A stretch of 64,000 bases of DNA from positions 98,108 to 162,107 of the forward strand of contig JAEWUM010000036.1 in assembly GCA_023459355.1 (NCBI GenBank), in the 5' to 3' direction. This DNA comes from Bacteroidota bacterium. Lineage in GTDB: Bacteria; Bacteroidota; Bacteroidia; Bacteroidales; Paludibacteraceae. Under the pieces are notes generated by a model. It was not told the DNA's origin and searched no databases. It saw only the letters and a list, made by a program, of their open reading frames with translations. Shown in pieces: positions 8,492-17,667 of this stretch. The position numbers and the translations under genes were made by a program. Each line of letters begins with the position of its first letter. Position 1 is the stretch's first letter.

Positions 8492-10204
8492 ATGAAAAAA
8501 CACCTCCTGCTCCTCTCTGCAACGATCCTTGCATGTAGTCTGAATGCCCAGAATGATGTTCCTAAGTCACTTGAAAGGGGATTAATTCCCTCTACTTACA
8601 ACCGGAACGCACTTACGATTGTGATTCTTGATAACAATTGTACCTATATTTCCGACATTAAACAAGCTACCGATAATATTATCATCCCTGAGAAATTTGA
8701 TGACAATACGGTATTAACCAAATGTATTAAATCGGCATCTGGTAAAGATGAAATTTTATCAACGATTAATCAATCTAAATTGGGTAATCAAATTCTTTCA
8801 ACCTGGTTTTCACGTTCTGCAGAGGGCGATTTCAACATGTCGCTGATTGCTGAAAGAGGTATGTATAATGCAACTGCCGACGACATGATTAAAGCTTCTG
8901 CTTCCAAAATTGGAATGAACAAAATAAAAGATGCAGGTCAGGCATTGGTAAACAACAGTTACATACAGGTAATTGAGTTTAAAGATGTAATTACCATGAA
9001 GGAGTATTATGACAGACAGGATGCTGCAAATTACAATTATGCAAAGGCCAATAATACGCAATACAAACCTGTTGAACGTACCAAAAACGGATGGAAAGGA
9101 AGTGCAGTTTCTTATTTATTCAAGATTGATCCTGCCTATGTGGATTTGCTATTCAATGACATGTGGATTTATGCTGATGACGACCCGGCAGTCAGAACAC
9201 AAAAAAAGGAATTGTTCGACAATGCAAACTTCAGTTTCAGTTTTGTTATGGAAGTTGCAAACGAAGCCGAGGGAACACAGGACAATCCGAATCCAAACAC
9301 AGGATTACCTGTGCAATTAACAAGGGAACAACTCTTTGCCAGGTTGGTTAATAGTGGTATTAAAGCCTCATTATATGAATTTGAAACAAAATACGAACCT
9401 TTCAGGGTAAAAACAGCCCTTCAGACCAGAAAGCCTTTACAAGCAAAAATCGGAACAAAAGAAGGTATTGGAGTTGATCAGCGTTTCTTCGTACTCGAGA
9501 ACATCATGAATTCAAAAGGAGAAATCAAATCAAAAAGACAAGGAGTTATACTCGTAAAGAAAGTTGAAAACAATTCTGTTGTTGCGACTGCCTCAAATAT
9601 TCCGATGTCGAAATTTTATCAGACGGCTGGAAAAAGATTAGAACCTGGCATGACAATGCAACAACGCAATGACTATGGTGTTGGGCTTTCGATGGGTGCT
9701 GGTGGAGGTGCTTTGGGTGGATTTTACATGAAAGCCGAGGGAAACCTGGCAACTATTTCTCGCATGTTACCGGGAATCGAAAATTTAATAAAAGTAACTC
9801 AATTGAAAGTATTTGGATCTGTAGCATTTGACGCCGGGGATTATACTACATTCGATGAAACCACATTCACCAGGTTCCAATTAGGTATTTCAAAAGGTTT
9901 TTATTTTATGAGAAATTTTTCCATAGCACCATTTATAGCGTACGGTTCTGAAAGCGCAACTCCCATGTCATATCCTGAGGGATATACCATTAATGCTGAC
10001 TTTTTAAATATTGGCACATACTTTACAGCCAATATCTTATACAATCTTCAATTAGTGGCAACCTTGAATATTTATGGATTATTAGGTACTGCTTATGAAA
10101 AATATGACGGTGAAATAACAGGAACCTATCCTTATTCTTATGACTATTATTTTGATGGGCGAACAGGCGCCAATTTGGAATTTGGATTAAGATATGAATT
10201 CTAA
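8492..10204 (+). CDS. Unrecognised secreted protein with C-terminal outer-membrane barrel-like region
   Basis: The 570-residue product begins with a signal peptide (MKKHLLLLSATILACSLNAQ). Residues about 25-420 are a mixed soluble region I do not recognise. From about 405 a glycine-rich segment (VGLSMGAGGGALGGF) leads into alternating strands with aromatic girdles and a final FGLRYEF; a terminal Phe preceded by alternating residues is typical of outer-membrane beta-barrels. It is first in a plus-strand operon of five secreted proteins with gaps of 15-30 bases. It may be the membrane anchor or pore of that set; this is inference from order and topology. Confidence 0.6.
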   Translation: MKKHLLLLSATILACSLNAQNDVPKSLERGLIPSTYNRNALTIVILDNNCTYISDIKQATDNIIIPEKFDDNTVLTKCIKSASGKDEILSTINQSKLGNQILSTWFSRSAEGDFNMSLIAERGMYNATADDMIKASASKIGMNKIKDAGQALVNNSYIQVIEFKDVITMKEYYDRQDAANYNYAKANNTQYKPVERTKNGWKGSAVSYLFKIDPAYVDLLFNDMWIYADDDPAVRTQKKELFDNANFSFSFVMEVANEAEGTQDNPNPNTGLPVQLTREQLFARLVNSGIKASLYEFETKYEPFRVKTALQTRKPLQAKIGTKEGIGVDQRFFVLENIMNSKGEIKSKRQGVILVKKVENNSVVATASNIPMSKFYQTAGKRLEPGMTMQQRNDYGVGLSMGAGGGALGGFYMKAEGNLATISRMLPGIENLIKVTQLKVFGSVAFDAGDYTTFDETTFTRFQLGISKGFYFMRNFSIAPFIAYGSESATPMSYPEGYTINADFLNIGTYFTANILYNLQLVATLNIYGLLGTAYEKYDGEITGTYPYSYDYYFDGRTGANLEFGLRYEF

Positions 10205-10221
10205 ACATTTAAATCTTTTAT

Positions 10222-10734
10222 ATGAACACTAAAAACATTATATTAATCGTACTTTCCATTGTTGTATTAACTTCAATTAACGGGCAATCCCGCAAGGATT
10301 TAAAGGCTATTTACCACAGTCAGTACAGCTACGAAGTGATGTGTCTTGGCGTGGGTCAGGACGGCACAAAAGCCATCAAGGTATGGAGTTATGGCAAAAC
10401 AGCTGAAATAGCAGCACACAATGCCAAAAGAGATGCCGTTGCAGCTGTAATTTTTAAAGGTGTTCCGGGAGGCAATGGTGCTGCTCCAACTCCTCCTATT
10501 TTAGGCATCGATGGCTACGAAAAGAATCAGACCTTTTTTGATGAATTTTTCAAAGCCGGGGGCATGTATCTTGGTTTTATCAACCTTACAGCTGATGGAG
10601 TTCCAAGTGGTGCCGACAGAATTAAAACAAACAAAGGTTTCAAAGTAGCCATTTATGCTTCAGTTAATTTTGATGCCTTAAGAAAATACCTCGAAGATCA
10701 GGGTATTGCCAGAAGGCTCGATGCTGGTTTCTAA
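10222..10734 (+). CDS. Small secreted protein, possibly LPP20/FlgT-like
   Basis: The 170-residue product has a signal peptide (MNTKNIILIVLSIVVLTSINGQ). The block YGKTAEIAAHNAKRDAVAAV resembles the conserved helix of LPP20/FlgT N-terminal domains, where a glycine-rich strand is followed by an A-x3-A-x2-A helix. The rest (GVPGGNGAAPTPPILG and a C-terminal strand-helix FKVAIYASVNFDALRKYL) is conserved-looking but unknown to me. It lies 17 bases after the barrel gene and 30 bases before the next gene. Periplasmic location is expected. Confidence 0.55.
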   Translation: MNTKNIILIVLSIVVLTSINGQSRKDLKAIYHSQYSYEVMCLGVGQDGTKAIKVWSYGKTAEIAAHNAKRDAVAAVIFKGVPGGNGAAPTPPILGIDGYEKNQTFFDEFFKAGGMYLGFINLTADGVPSGADRIKTNKGFKVAIYASVNFDALRKYLEDQGIARRLDAGF

Positions 10735-10764
10735 AAGAATAAACAACAAATAAATCATAGTACC

Positions 10765-11736
10765 ATGAAAAAAATCTTTATTTTATTTGCATTAGCCCTT
10801 ACCTGCGCATCAATATCAGGTCAGGCAAAAAAACCAATAATTATGGTTGTTCCCAGCGATGCGTTTTGCATCAGCAAGGGATATTTTACGACTATCAACT
10901 TAAACGGAAGCGAACAAAAAATCCCGGATTTCAAGAAAGCCATGCAGGAAGACAGTCAGATACGTTTAGTGATTACCAAAATGGGAAGCATCATGTCGGA
11001 TCGCGGATTTCCGCTTAAAGATTTAGAACAAACACTCAAAAGCATTGAAACTGAAAGTGCCGAGTTGGCTATGATGGCTTCTAAATCTTCCGGCGCCGCC
11101 ATCAGTGAATCGCCGATAGACATCCTGAGAAGAACCGCAAAGGCAGATATCATCATGGATTTGGATTACACAATCAAACGACAGGGGCCAAGTCAGATTA
11201 TCACTTTTAACCTGAGAGGATTAGATGCTTATTCGAACAAACAGGTAGCTGCTGCTGCCGGTGTGGGAGCTCCATCTTCATTTGCAACAGCTGATTTACT
11301 GCTGGAAGAAGCTGTATTAAGTCACATGGATGCTTTCAATGGTCAGCTAAACAAACATTTTGAAGACATGTTTACCAACGGACGTGAAGTTACAGTGGTT
11401 GTGAGGGTATGGACAGGAGCTGAAGTTGATTTAGAAGAGGATTTTACGGTTAATAATGAAACAGACATGCTTTCGATGCACATTGAAAACTGGATGGCTG
11501 AGAACACGGTATCAGGAAGATTTTCAACCAGCGATGCTACTGAAAATGTGCTGAAGATGGAACAGGTTCGTATTCCTATGATGTATAAAAGCTCCAGTGG
11601 CAGGGAAATGGCGATGGATACACGTCGTTTTGTATCAAATTTAAGCAGGTATCTCGCCAACGCCCCTTTCAATATTGAAACTAAAATATATCAACGCGGA
11701 TTGGGTGAATGTTGGTTAATCATCGGAGAAAAATAA
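10765..11736 (+). CDS. Secreted protein of a Bacteroidota family of unknown function (DUF6175-like from memory)
   Basis: The 323-residue product has a signal peptide (MKKIFILFALALTCASISGQ). It then shows KPIIMVVPSDAFC, MSDRGFPLKDLEQTLK, SESPIDILRRTAKADIIM and ITFNLRGLDAYSNKQVA. I recall these blocks from a Bacteroidota family catalogued as DUF6175, but could not check. The order strand, long helix, then an ADIIM...GLDAYSNKQVA sheet resembles CsgG/TolB-like folds, in which a periplasmic subunit domain binds an assembly partner; this is inference. The remainder after about 205 is a second domain. It is third in the five-gene operon. Confidence 0.55.
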   Translation: MKKIFILFALALTCASISGQAKKPIIMVVPSDAFCISKGYFTTINLNGSEQKIPDFKKAMQEDSQIRLVITKMGSIMSDRGFPLKDLEQTLKSIETESAELAMMASKSSGAAISESPIDILRRTAKADIIMDLDYTIKRQGPSQIITFNLRGLDAYSNKQVAAAAGVGAPSSFATADLLLEEAVLSHMDAFNGQLNKHFEDMFTNGREVTVVVRVWTGAEVDLEEDFTVNNETDMLSMHIENWMAENTVSGRFSTSDATENVLKMEQVRIPMMYKSSSGREMAMDTRRFVSNLSRYLANAPFNIETKIYQRGLGECWLIIGEK

Positions 11737-11751
11737 TTAAAATCGATAAAC

Positions 11752-12819
11752 ATGAAAAATCTCATCAAACGATTGACATTGCTGCTCATAATTGCAGTTA
11801 TTATACCCTACTCAATTGGACAGAACAGTGCTGCTCAAAGCGATGACTTCAAACGCATCGCCATTGCACCCACCTTGTCTCCTGAATTGAACAATTACCC
11901 TCAGGCCTCATTGAATATTCTGAAGAATAAGATGAAGAATATCGTAAGTCTGAATGGCATGAGTGCTCTGGAAGGCAGCAACATCTTCATTATTTACCCG
12001 CAAATTTCGGTGATTAAAAGTGAAGTTACAGCAACAAGTCCTGCTATGTATGCATTGCGACTGGAAGTGATTTTTAATGTAGCCGATTTCTACACCGGGA
12101 ATGTTTATGCCAGTGCTGCTCACGAAGTGGCAGGTGTGGGCAGAACAGAACAGGTAGCCTATAATGCTGCTTTTCAGCAGATACCCGACAGAGCCGGCAA
12201 ATACAAGGTAATGATGGAAAAAGCCAAAACAGAAATCATTGGATATTACAACACCCACTGCGACCTGGCTATTTCACGCGCTAAAAGCCTTGCTGCACAA
12301 CGAAGATGGAGCGATGCACTCGATTTATTGAATTCTGTTCCTCCCGTATCCCGTGAATGTTTTGATAAGGCTAACTTTGCTGCAGAAGAAATTGCACGCA
12401 ACATGCCGGTTATCATCCCTACAGAACATCCCGTTGACGATGCACAGGTAAAAGCGAAAGAAGTTGAAACCCAAGACATGGTAGAATTGGGCAACAATGT
12501 GTTTATTCGCTATAAAAGTGCCAGGTTAATTGGCGATATCACAACGGTCTATTTTGAGCTGATAAGTAAAAACGAAGATGATTTCGACCAACATTTTTAC
12601 AGAATCTACGAGACATTCATCATCAACGAAAAAGGAGAAGAACTGCGGATAAAACAAATGAAAGTCGGAAAAAAGGAAAGCAACTACTACATCAAAGCCA
12701 CGCTCATTCCGGAGGTAAATACCGAGCTGGTATGCGAATTTCCGAAGGTTAAAGAAATAAAAATGCTTCGGTTTATGATAAATGACAATCTTTTCAGGTT
12801 TAAAAATATTGTGCTTTGA
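11752..12819 (+). CDS. Secreted protein with possible CsgG/FlgT-like fold
   Basis: The 355-residue product has a signal peptide (to about residue 24, SIGQ). FKRIAIAPTLSPELNNYPQA and the later VIFNVADFYTGNVYASAAHE fit a TolB-N/CsgG-type core (strand, helix, strand pair), followed by GVGRTEQVAYNAAFQQIP, a helix also typical of such proteins. The C-terminal about 120 residues form an unknown beta domain (VFIRYKSARLIGDITTVYFEL). It is fourth in the operon, 15 bases after the previous stop and 19 before the next start. Function unknown. Confidence 0.5.
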   Translation: MKNLIKRLTLLLIIAVIIPYSIGQNSAAQSDDFKRIAIAPTLSPELNNYPQASLNILKNKMKNIVSLNGMSALEGSNIFIIYPQISVIKSEVTATSPAMYALRLEVIFNVADFYTGNVYASAAHEVAGVGRTEQVAYNAAFQQIPDRAGKYKVMMEKAKTEIIGYYNTHCDLAISRAKSLAAQRRWSDALDLLNSVPPVSRECFDKANFAAEEIARNMPVIIPTEHPVDDAQVKAKEVETQDMVELGNNVFIRYKSARLIGDITTVYFELISKNEDDFDQHFYRIYETFIINEKGEELRIKQMKVGKKESNYYIKATLIPEVNTELVCEFPKVKEIKMLRFMINDNLFRFKNIVL

Positions 12820-12838
12820 AACTAAAAAACAACTTGCC

Positions 12839-14119
12839 ATGAGAAGAATCATATTTTTAGGCTTCATCCTGCTATCGATAGCGGCAGCTGCACAAGTATC
12901 GGTACTGGAGAAAAGCGGAAAGAAACCGGGATGGATTATGGAGATGGAACGGGGCTTCATCATTGGAATTGGAAAAGCAGGTGATATTCAACTGGCTCAG
13001 GACAATGCCATGCTACAGGTTAAAGCCCAGATTGTAAGCTCTGTTGCAGATAACATTGTTTCAAGTTCGGAATTGAGAACTATTGAAGTTACGGCTGAGA
13101 ATATCTCAAAACAATTTCAGAGTTTTTCAGGCGTCATCACTTCCCAATCGGCTACTCAGGATTTCCTGCACGGCATTTCGAAAGTTAACGTGAGTGACTT
13201 TTATTGGGAAAAACTGCAGGATAAAAATACCAAAGCACTATATTATCAGTATTTCATCAAGTATCCTTTCAGTCAGTGGGACCTGGAAAAATTGGTTGCT
13301 GATTTCAAAATGAAAGACAGGGAATTGACAGAAACATTAGAAAAAACACTGGAACGTCTTAACACCTTTAAATCAATCGAGGAATTAAGAGAATGTAAAT
13401 CTATACTGACCGGATTACAACAATACTTTATAGATCAACGCAAAACAAAAGCACAAATCGGAATCGAGCGTGCTTTACAATTTCTTGGCTCTGTCATAAT
13501 CAGGAATGAAAACAGCTCATTGGGCATTTTGCGTTATGCTTTGTACATCGACAATCGCATCGTGACCTTTTCTTCCCGTCCAACTGTTAAGGCACCCTGT
13601 GCAATTATTGAAGACCGGAAAACCGGCACAGAAATTTGCGAAATGAAATACCGCTATGATGAGTGCTATGGAGATGTTGATAACAAAATTTTCATTAGTT
13701 ACAACATTCCTGAAGGGAAAAAAGCCGAAAACACCTTTTACTTCGACATCAACGAAAATAAAGCTGAGTTAAATCTGATTGGCACGATCAGGATAAACGG
13801 TGGAGATATCGACAATGAGGTTGTAAGAAATACAAGTTGCAAAATAGAACTTTCATCCAAGTTTGATAGTCCGACAACCATCACCAACATTACCCTGGAA
13901 TGGAAGCAAAACGGAATAGTCATCGACATTCCGGTCAATCAAACGATTAAAGGAAAAGGAGTTCATGTTGTAGAGTACATCATACCTTCTATCCCGATGG
14001 CAGCAGTGTCAACCATGTTGTTCCCCGAAAATAAGGTGAATGGTTCAATAACCTATACATCAGGTAACCAAACACAACGAATCAGAATTTACCAACGGGA
14101 TTATATTACCTCCTGGTAA
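12839..14119 (+). CDS. LPP20/FlgT-like secreted protein
   Basis: I place the start at 12839 (MRRIIFLGFILLSIAAAAQ), because a signal peptide begins there; an in-frame ATG at 12782 would overlap the previous gene and put 19 residues before it. The 426-residue product then has KPGWIMEMERGFIIGIGKAG and LAQDNAMLQVKAQIVSSVAD, the strand-plus-helix signature of LPP20/FlgT N-terminal domains. The remaining 300 residues include a helical part (about 150-215) and beta-rich C-terminal domains. It ends the plus-strand operon and faces the 14121-15503 gene tail to tail with a single base between stops. Both carry the same kind of N-terminal domain. Confidence 0.6.
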   Translation: MRRIIFLGFILLSIAAAAQVSVLEKSGKKPGWIMEMERGFIIGIGKAGDIQLAQDNAMLQVKAQIVSSVADNIVSSSELRTIEVTAENISKQFQSFSGVITSQSATQDFLHGISKVNVSDFYWEKLQDKNTKALYYQYFIKYPFSQWDLEKLVADFKMKDRELTETLEKTLERLNTFKSIEELRECKSILTGLQQYFIDQRKTKAQIGIERALQFLGSVIIRNENSSLGILRYALYIDNRIVTFSSRPTVKAPCAIIEDRKTGTEICEMKYRYDECYGDVDNKIFISYNIPEGKKAENTFYFDINENKAELNLIGTIRINGGDIDNEVVRNTSCKIELSSKFDSPTTITNITLEWKQNGIVIDIPVNQTIKGKGVHVVEYIIPSIPMAAVSTMLFPENKVNGSITYTSGNQTQRIRIYQRDYITSW

Positions 14120-14120
14120 A

Positions 14121-15503
14121 TTATTTTAAAATAGCCTCTTCAATCTCTCTGAAATAGCGGGTGTTGATCTGTTTAACAAATTCGTTATAAGCTTCAATGC
14201 CCGCTTTCCCGGGAGTCAGTTGCATTCCTTTCACCGGCGATATTTCTGTAATATATTTAATTTTGTTGTTGGTATCAGTCACAACAATGGTACCCGTTAG
14301 TATGCTGGTATAAATACCGTTAGCGAAACTTTGCTGTTTAGTTTCTGTTTCAACAACGCAAACAAAATCCTCGCTGTTATTCTCAGATGCATATCCTTTT
14401 GATTTACTCAGATTGACAAACGTTTTTCTAACCATCCCATCTGATATTTCAACACCTGCATTGCTTTCCTTTATTTCAAACCTGATTGTCGGCTTAGAAA
14501 TGTAAACAGGTATGGTAAGTGTATTGAGAGACATATCCAGAATAGCCCTGCGAACCACGAAATCGGCGGATGACTCAACCAGCATTGTATTTACATCCGG
14601 CACCACCCTAAAAGTCTCCTCTTTATTCAAAGAACGGGTTTTACCTATTGAAAACTGAGCCTGCCCCTTTTCATCCGTAATCACGATTGCAGGTTGAATA
14701 GCTCTTTCAGAATAGTGCGCCAACAATGGAAATCCTGAAACAGGTTTGCCTTTTTCATCCAACAGGCGAAAAGTTAGCTTATCGCGATTGATTTCTCCGG
14801 ATGAAATCACCTGAATTTCAGGATGCGATGGCTCAATTTTCAGTGAAGATAATATAGCATTCAGCCGGGCAAATGACTGAACAACCAGATTCTCTTCCTT
14901 GTTGTCGATAGACGCGACAATAGTCTCATTCAGATAGAGTTTAACAGCATCAACCGTTTTGGCATAATTTACCAATGCCTGTTTCAAATCTCTATTTTTA
15001 TCAGCATCTGTTGCAAGTTTAAAATAAGATGCCGCATTCTGCACTGCCGCCTGTCGCTTCAGTTGTTGCTGTTCGTAATATTTTCGTTTCGATAAGCGGT
15101 AGTACACCCAGTAGTTTTTCTTATCGGCATAGGTTGCCACCAACTCATATCCATCCAGCTCGGTAGAAACCCGCGAACGAATCAGCGAGTTAAATTCATC
15201 TGTTATTTTATCATTTCTGACCAGTGTCACCAACACATTGGAAGAAAAAAGTTGTACCGATATCTCGGATGCCAGTTCGTTAAGCGCATCCTTACGGGCT
15301 CTTTCGACATGGGTGTTTTGTTTTTTATAGATGGGTGCAGAACCAATACCAATAAAATACTCCGGGTCAGAAAGCTGGGTATTCACCCAATCAGGAACTA
15401 TTTTTTTCCTGAAGCATGCATGCACATTGATACCTTGCATCAACAGCACCAAAACGAAACAATAAACTGAGATCTTGATCGAAAATTTATTTATCGGGAT
15501 CAT
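14121..15503 (-). CDS. LPP20/FlgT-like secreted protein
   Basis: I use the ATG at 15503 (MIPINKFSIKISVYCFVLVL) because it begins a signal-like segment; the ATG at 15560 would add 19 residues lying inside the upstream gene. The 460-residue product has PDWVNTQLSDPEYFIGIGSA and ERARKDALNELASEISVQLF, a clear LPP20/FlgT-type pattern, followed by WVYYRLSKRKYYEQQQ and a TPR-like helical stretch. The C-terminal half has Ig/Big-like strands (DEKGKPVSGFPLLAHY). It overlaps the upstream lipoprotein gene by 17 bases, so translational coupling is likely. Confidence 0.6.
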   Translation of the reverse strand: MIPINKFSIKISVYCFVLVLLMQGINVHACFRKKIVPDWVNTQLSDPEYFIGIGSAPIYKKQNTHVERARKDALNELASEISVQLFSSNVLVTLVRNDKITDEFNSLIRSRVSTELDGYELVATYADKKNYWVYYRLSKRKYYEQQQLKRQAAVQNAASYFKLATDADKNRDLKQALVNYAKTVDAVKLYLNETIVASIDNKEENLVVQSFARLNAILSSLKIEPSHPEIQVISSGEINRDKLTFRLLDEKGKPVSGFPLLAHYSERAIQPAIVITDEKGQAQFSIGKTRSLNKEETFRVVPDVNTMLVESSADFVVRRAILDMSLNTLTIPVYISKPTIRFEIKESNAGVEISDGMVRKTFVNLSKSKGYASENNSEDFVCVVETETKQQSFANGIYTSILTGTIVVTDTNNKIKYITEISPVKGMQLTPGKAGIEAYNEFVKQINTRYFREIEEAILK

Positions 15504-16854
15504 AAGCTCTGATTTTTTTAAACATATCCATGGCAGCAACCGATGCAAAGTTTTGCTCAAATGATGCTTTTTCGGTCAACACCGTCCGGGCATCAAACAA
15601 TTGCCTCATTGAATTCAAACGTGCCTGGTCTGTATACATTGTATCTCTCCTTCCCTCCCCCCAATCGCCGGGAAACAAGTCACGTTGGTCATATTCACTG
15701 CTTGCGTAAACAACCTTGTCTGAATATGTTTTCTCAATTATATCCGCTGCAACTACAATGGTATTTTCGACCCGGATAAACTCATAACCGAACTGAATCG
15801 TTGCATGAGCTGTTTGTGAACATTCGAGATAATACACCTTTCTGAATTTTTGCTGCCTGTCTTTGTCTGTATAACGCAGAAATGCCTTTCGTTCCGTTTT
15901 GTTGATTTTCGAAACGGAGTAAACCGATTTTTTGATATCACCCGACAAAAATACCCTGATGGGAATCACCAGACTGGCATCGAATGGCAAATTATGTTGC
16001 AGGGCAAGTCGTTGCTCCTCCAACATACGACGTGTGTAATCGGTTGATACTATCTTCAGCAAAGGATCGTTTTGTTTAGCAAACTCCTGTTTAGTCATTT
16101 GTTCAATTTCCGAGGCCAGAAAAGGGTAAGCATAAGCCTGCTTAAATGGCTGAATGGCAATGGTAAGCACAGCATATTGCAGGGATTCTTTTTGCAGGGA
16201 CGCGGCATCTTTGTATGTCGGATTGACTTTCAACAAACGTCCAAAAGCAAAATAAGCGGAACGATACAACCTGCCATCAAAATACTTGCGTCCCTCTCTG
16301 TATATCGGTTCACAAACGGCAAAAGCATGCAACTCGATGGCACGTTCATAATTCCGGTCAATGCTCATTACCTCCTGAAACAGCCTTTCTGCCTCACTGA
16401 ACTGCTCTTTGTCGAGCGCTTCCTGTGCTTTTGTATAGGTTACCCGTAAATGGCGGATTTTCGCCTCGTCAAATTGTCCCCGGGCTTTATGACTGACATC
16501 AAAATCAACCTTAAATTCCGCCGTCTTTTGCTGCAGGTTCTGCAATTCAAGGAAATAAGCCACAACCTGATTATCCTGTAATGCCATATATGCATCGTTG
16601 ATTTTCGATTCCAGCTCGTCACCGTATCTTTTCGCTGCACGCATCAGTCCGATTCGGGCATCATCATTTTTTTCAAACTTCTTCCGAAGCGAAAAAACAT
16701 AATTATCCACAGCCTGACGGTACATCTCAGCCTGTTCATACTTAACAGCCTGGCGCACATATCTTTTTGAGGCGCAACCGGCCAAAATCAACAGGAATAA
16801 AGCTATGAAAAACCAATTAAAAACGTTATTATTAAGTCTGATCATCCGCAACAA
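15487..16854 (-). CDS. TPR lipoprotein with CsgG/TolB-like C-terminal region
   Basis: The 455-residue product has a lipoprotein signal (FLLILAGCASK, lipobox LAGC at about 24-27). Residues about 30-240 form TPR-like helical repeats (EQAEMYRQAVDNYVF, DKEQFSEAERLFQEVMSID, GRLYRSAYFAFGRLLKVNP). From about 245, LTIAIQPFKQAYAYPFLASE, then STDYTRRMLEEQRLAL and VIPIRVFLSGDIKKS, resemble CsgG/FlgT/TolB-N-type domains, in which an IAIxPF strand, an R-x2-LEEQ helix and a GxI strand recur. Probably anchored in the outer membrane facing the periplasm. It overlaps the following gene by 17 bases. Confidence 0.6.
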   Translation of the reverse strand: MLRMIRLNNNVFNWFFIALFLLILAGCASKRYVRQAVKYEQAEMYRQAVDNYVFSLRKKFEKNDDARIGLMRAAKRYGDELESKINDAYMALQDNQVVAYFLELQNLQQKTAEFKVDFDVSHKARGQFDEAKIRHLRVTYTKAQEALDKEQFSEAERLFQEVMSIDRNYERAIELHAFAVCEPIYREGRKYFDGRLYRSAYFAFGRLLKVNPTYKDAASLQKESLQYAVLTIAIQPFKQAYAYPFLASEIEQMTKQEFAKQNDPLLKIVSTDYTRRMLEEQRLALQHNLPFDASLVIPIRVFLSGDIKKSVYSVSKINKTERKAFLRYTDKDRQQKFRKVYYLECSQTAHATIQFGYEFIRVENTIVVAADIIEKTYSDKVVYASSEYDQRDLFPGDWGEGRRDTMYTDQARLNSMRQLFDARTVLTEKASFEQNFASVAAMDMFKKIRAYDPDK

Positions 16855-16860
16855 AAATCA

Positions 16861-17628
16861 TTAATTCAAACTACTGATGGTAAACCCACCTTCAATCTCA
16901 CCCCTGTTAATTTTGAACACATTCCAACCATTTCCTGTTTTTCCGACAGGCACATAAAAGGTGTTGGTTAATTCGTTGTTATTATAAACCCTGACTACCG
17001 CTTTTGATTTAGAAAGCTCATTGGACGAAGACCTGTTAGTGTTCGTATAATCATGAACGTAACAGGTATAAACCGCATTATTATCAGCACGATAAATGGT
17101 AATTGTTTCCGGTCCGTAGCATTTGGTATCGTCCCGATCAAGCCGGGCAGCACCATCTCCTGAACTTTGCATATTGCGATAAGAAATGTGATAAGCACCT
17201 TCTTTCACCAAATGCAAATCGAGATCCGACGGACTGCTATCCCAATCCAGCACAATGCGCACAGCCCCTAATTCAGTTCTGGGAGATACCGTAAATCGAT
17301 TATAAAAAATAGTATTGGCAACAACTTCAAAGCGATAGGTTGCTGTTATATAACCTTTTTTGGCGAAAGTAAAGTAATACATCCCATCCGTTTTTTTATC
17401 AAAAAGTATTTTACCTCCGGGGTCGGTTGTAAACTCACCAATATCCCTGATATTGATTACACCATCCGAAACCACATCGCCTGTAAGAGCGTCAAAGAAA
17501 CGCAGGGTAAACTTATCCTCGTGCATTTCAGTCTGCACATCTTCGAGCAAATCACGCATCTTGTCGATTTGCGAATTCGCTGCAAAATAAATGACCGATA
17601 ACAAAATCAAAACAAGTCCTCTTTTCAT
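16861..17628 (-). CDS. Secreted YfaP-like (DUF2135-type) protein
   Basis: The 255-residue product has a signal peptide (MKRGLVLILLSVIYFAANSQ). Residues about 35-110 look like a carboxypeptidase-regulatory-type beta-sandwich (FDALTGDVVSDGVINI ... GYITATYRFEV). The C-terminal part has VLDWDSSPSDLDLHLV and CYGPETITIY, matching the YfaP/DUF2135 pattern in which L-x-W-x3-xDLDLH is followed by YGPE; this family often carries acidic, possibly calcium-binding sites. It sits 6 bases before the TPR lipoprotein gene. Its envelope role is unknown. Confidence 0.65.
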   Translation of the reverse strand: MKRGLVLILLSVIYFAANSQIDKMRDLLEDVQTEMHEDKFTLRFFDALTGDVVSDGVINIRDIGEFTTDPGGKILFDKKTDGMYYFTFAKKGYITATYRFEVVANTIFYNRFTVSPRTELGAVRIVLDWDSSPSDLDLHLVKEGAYHISYRNMQSSGDGAARLDRDDTKCYGPETITIYRADNNAVYTCYVHDYTNTNRSSSNELSKSKAVVRVYNNNELTNTFYVPVGKTGNGWNVFKINRGEIEGGFTISSLN

Positions 17629-17667
17629 AATAATTCAATTTAAATTTTATTCACCTTACAATGCCAC

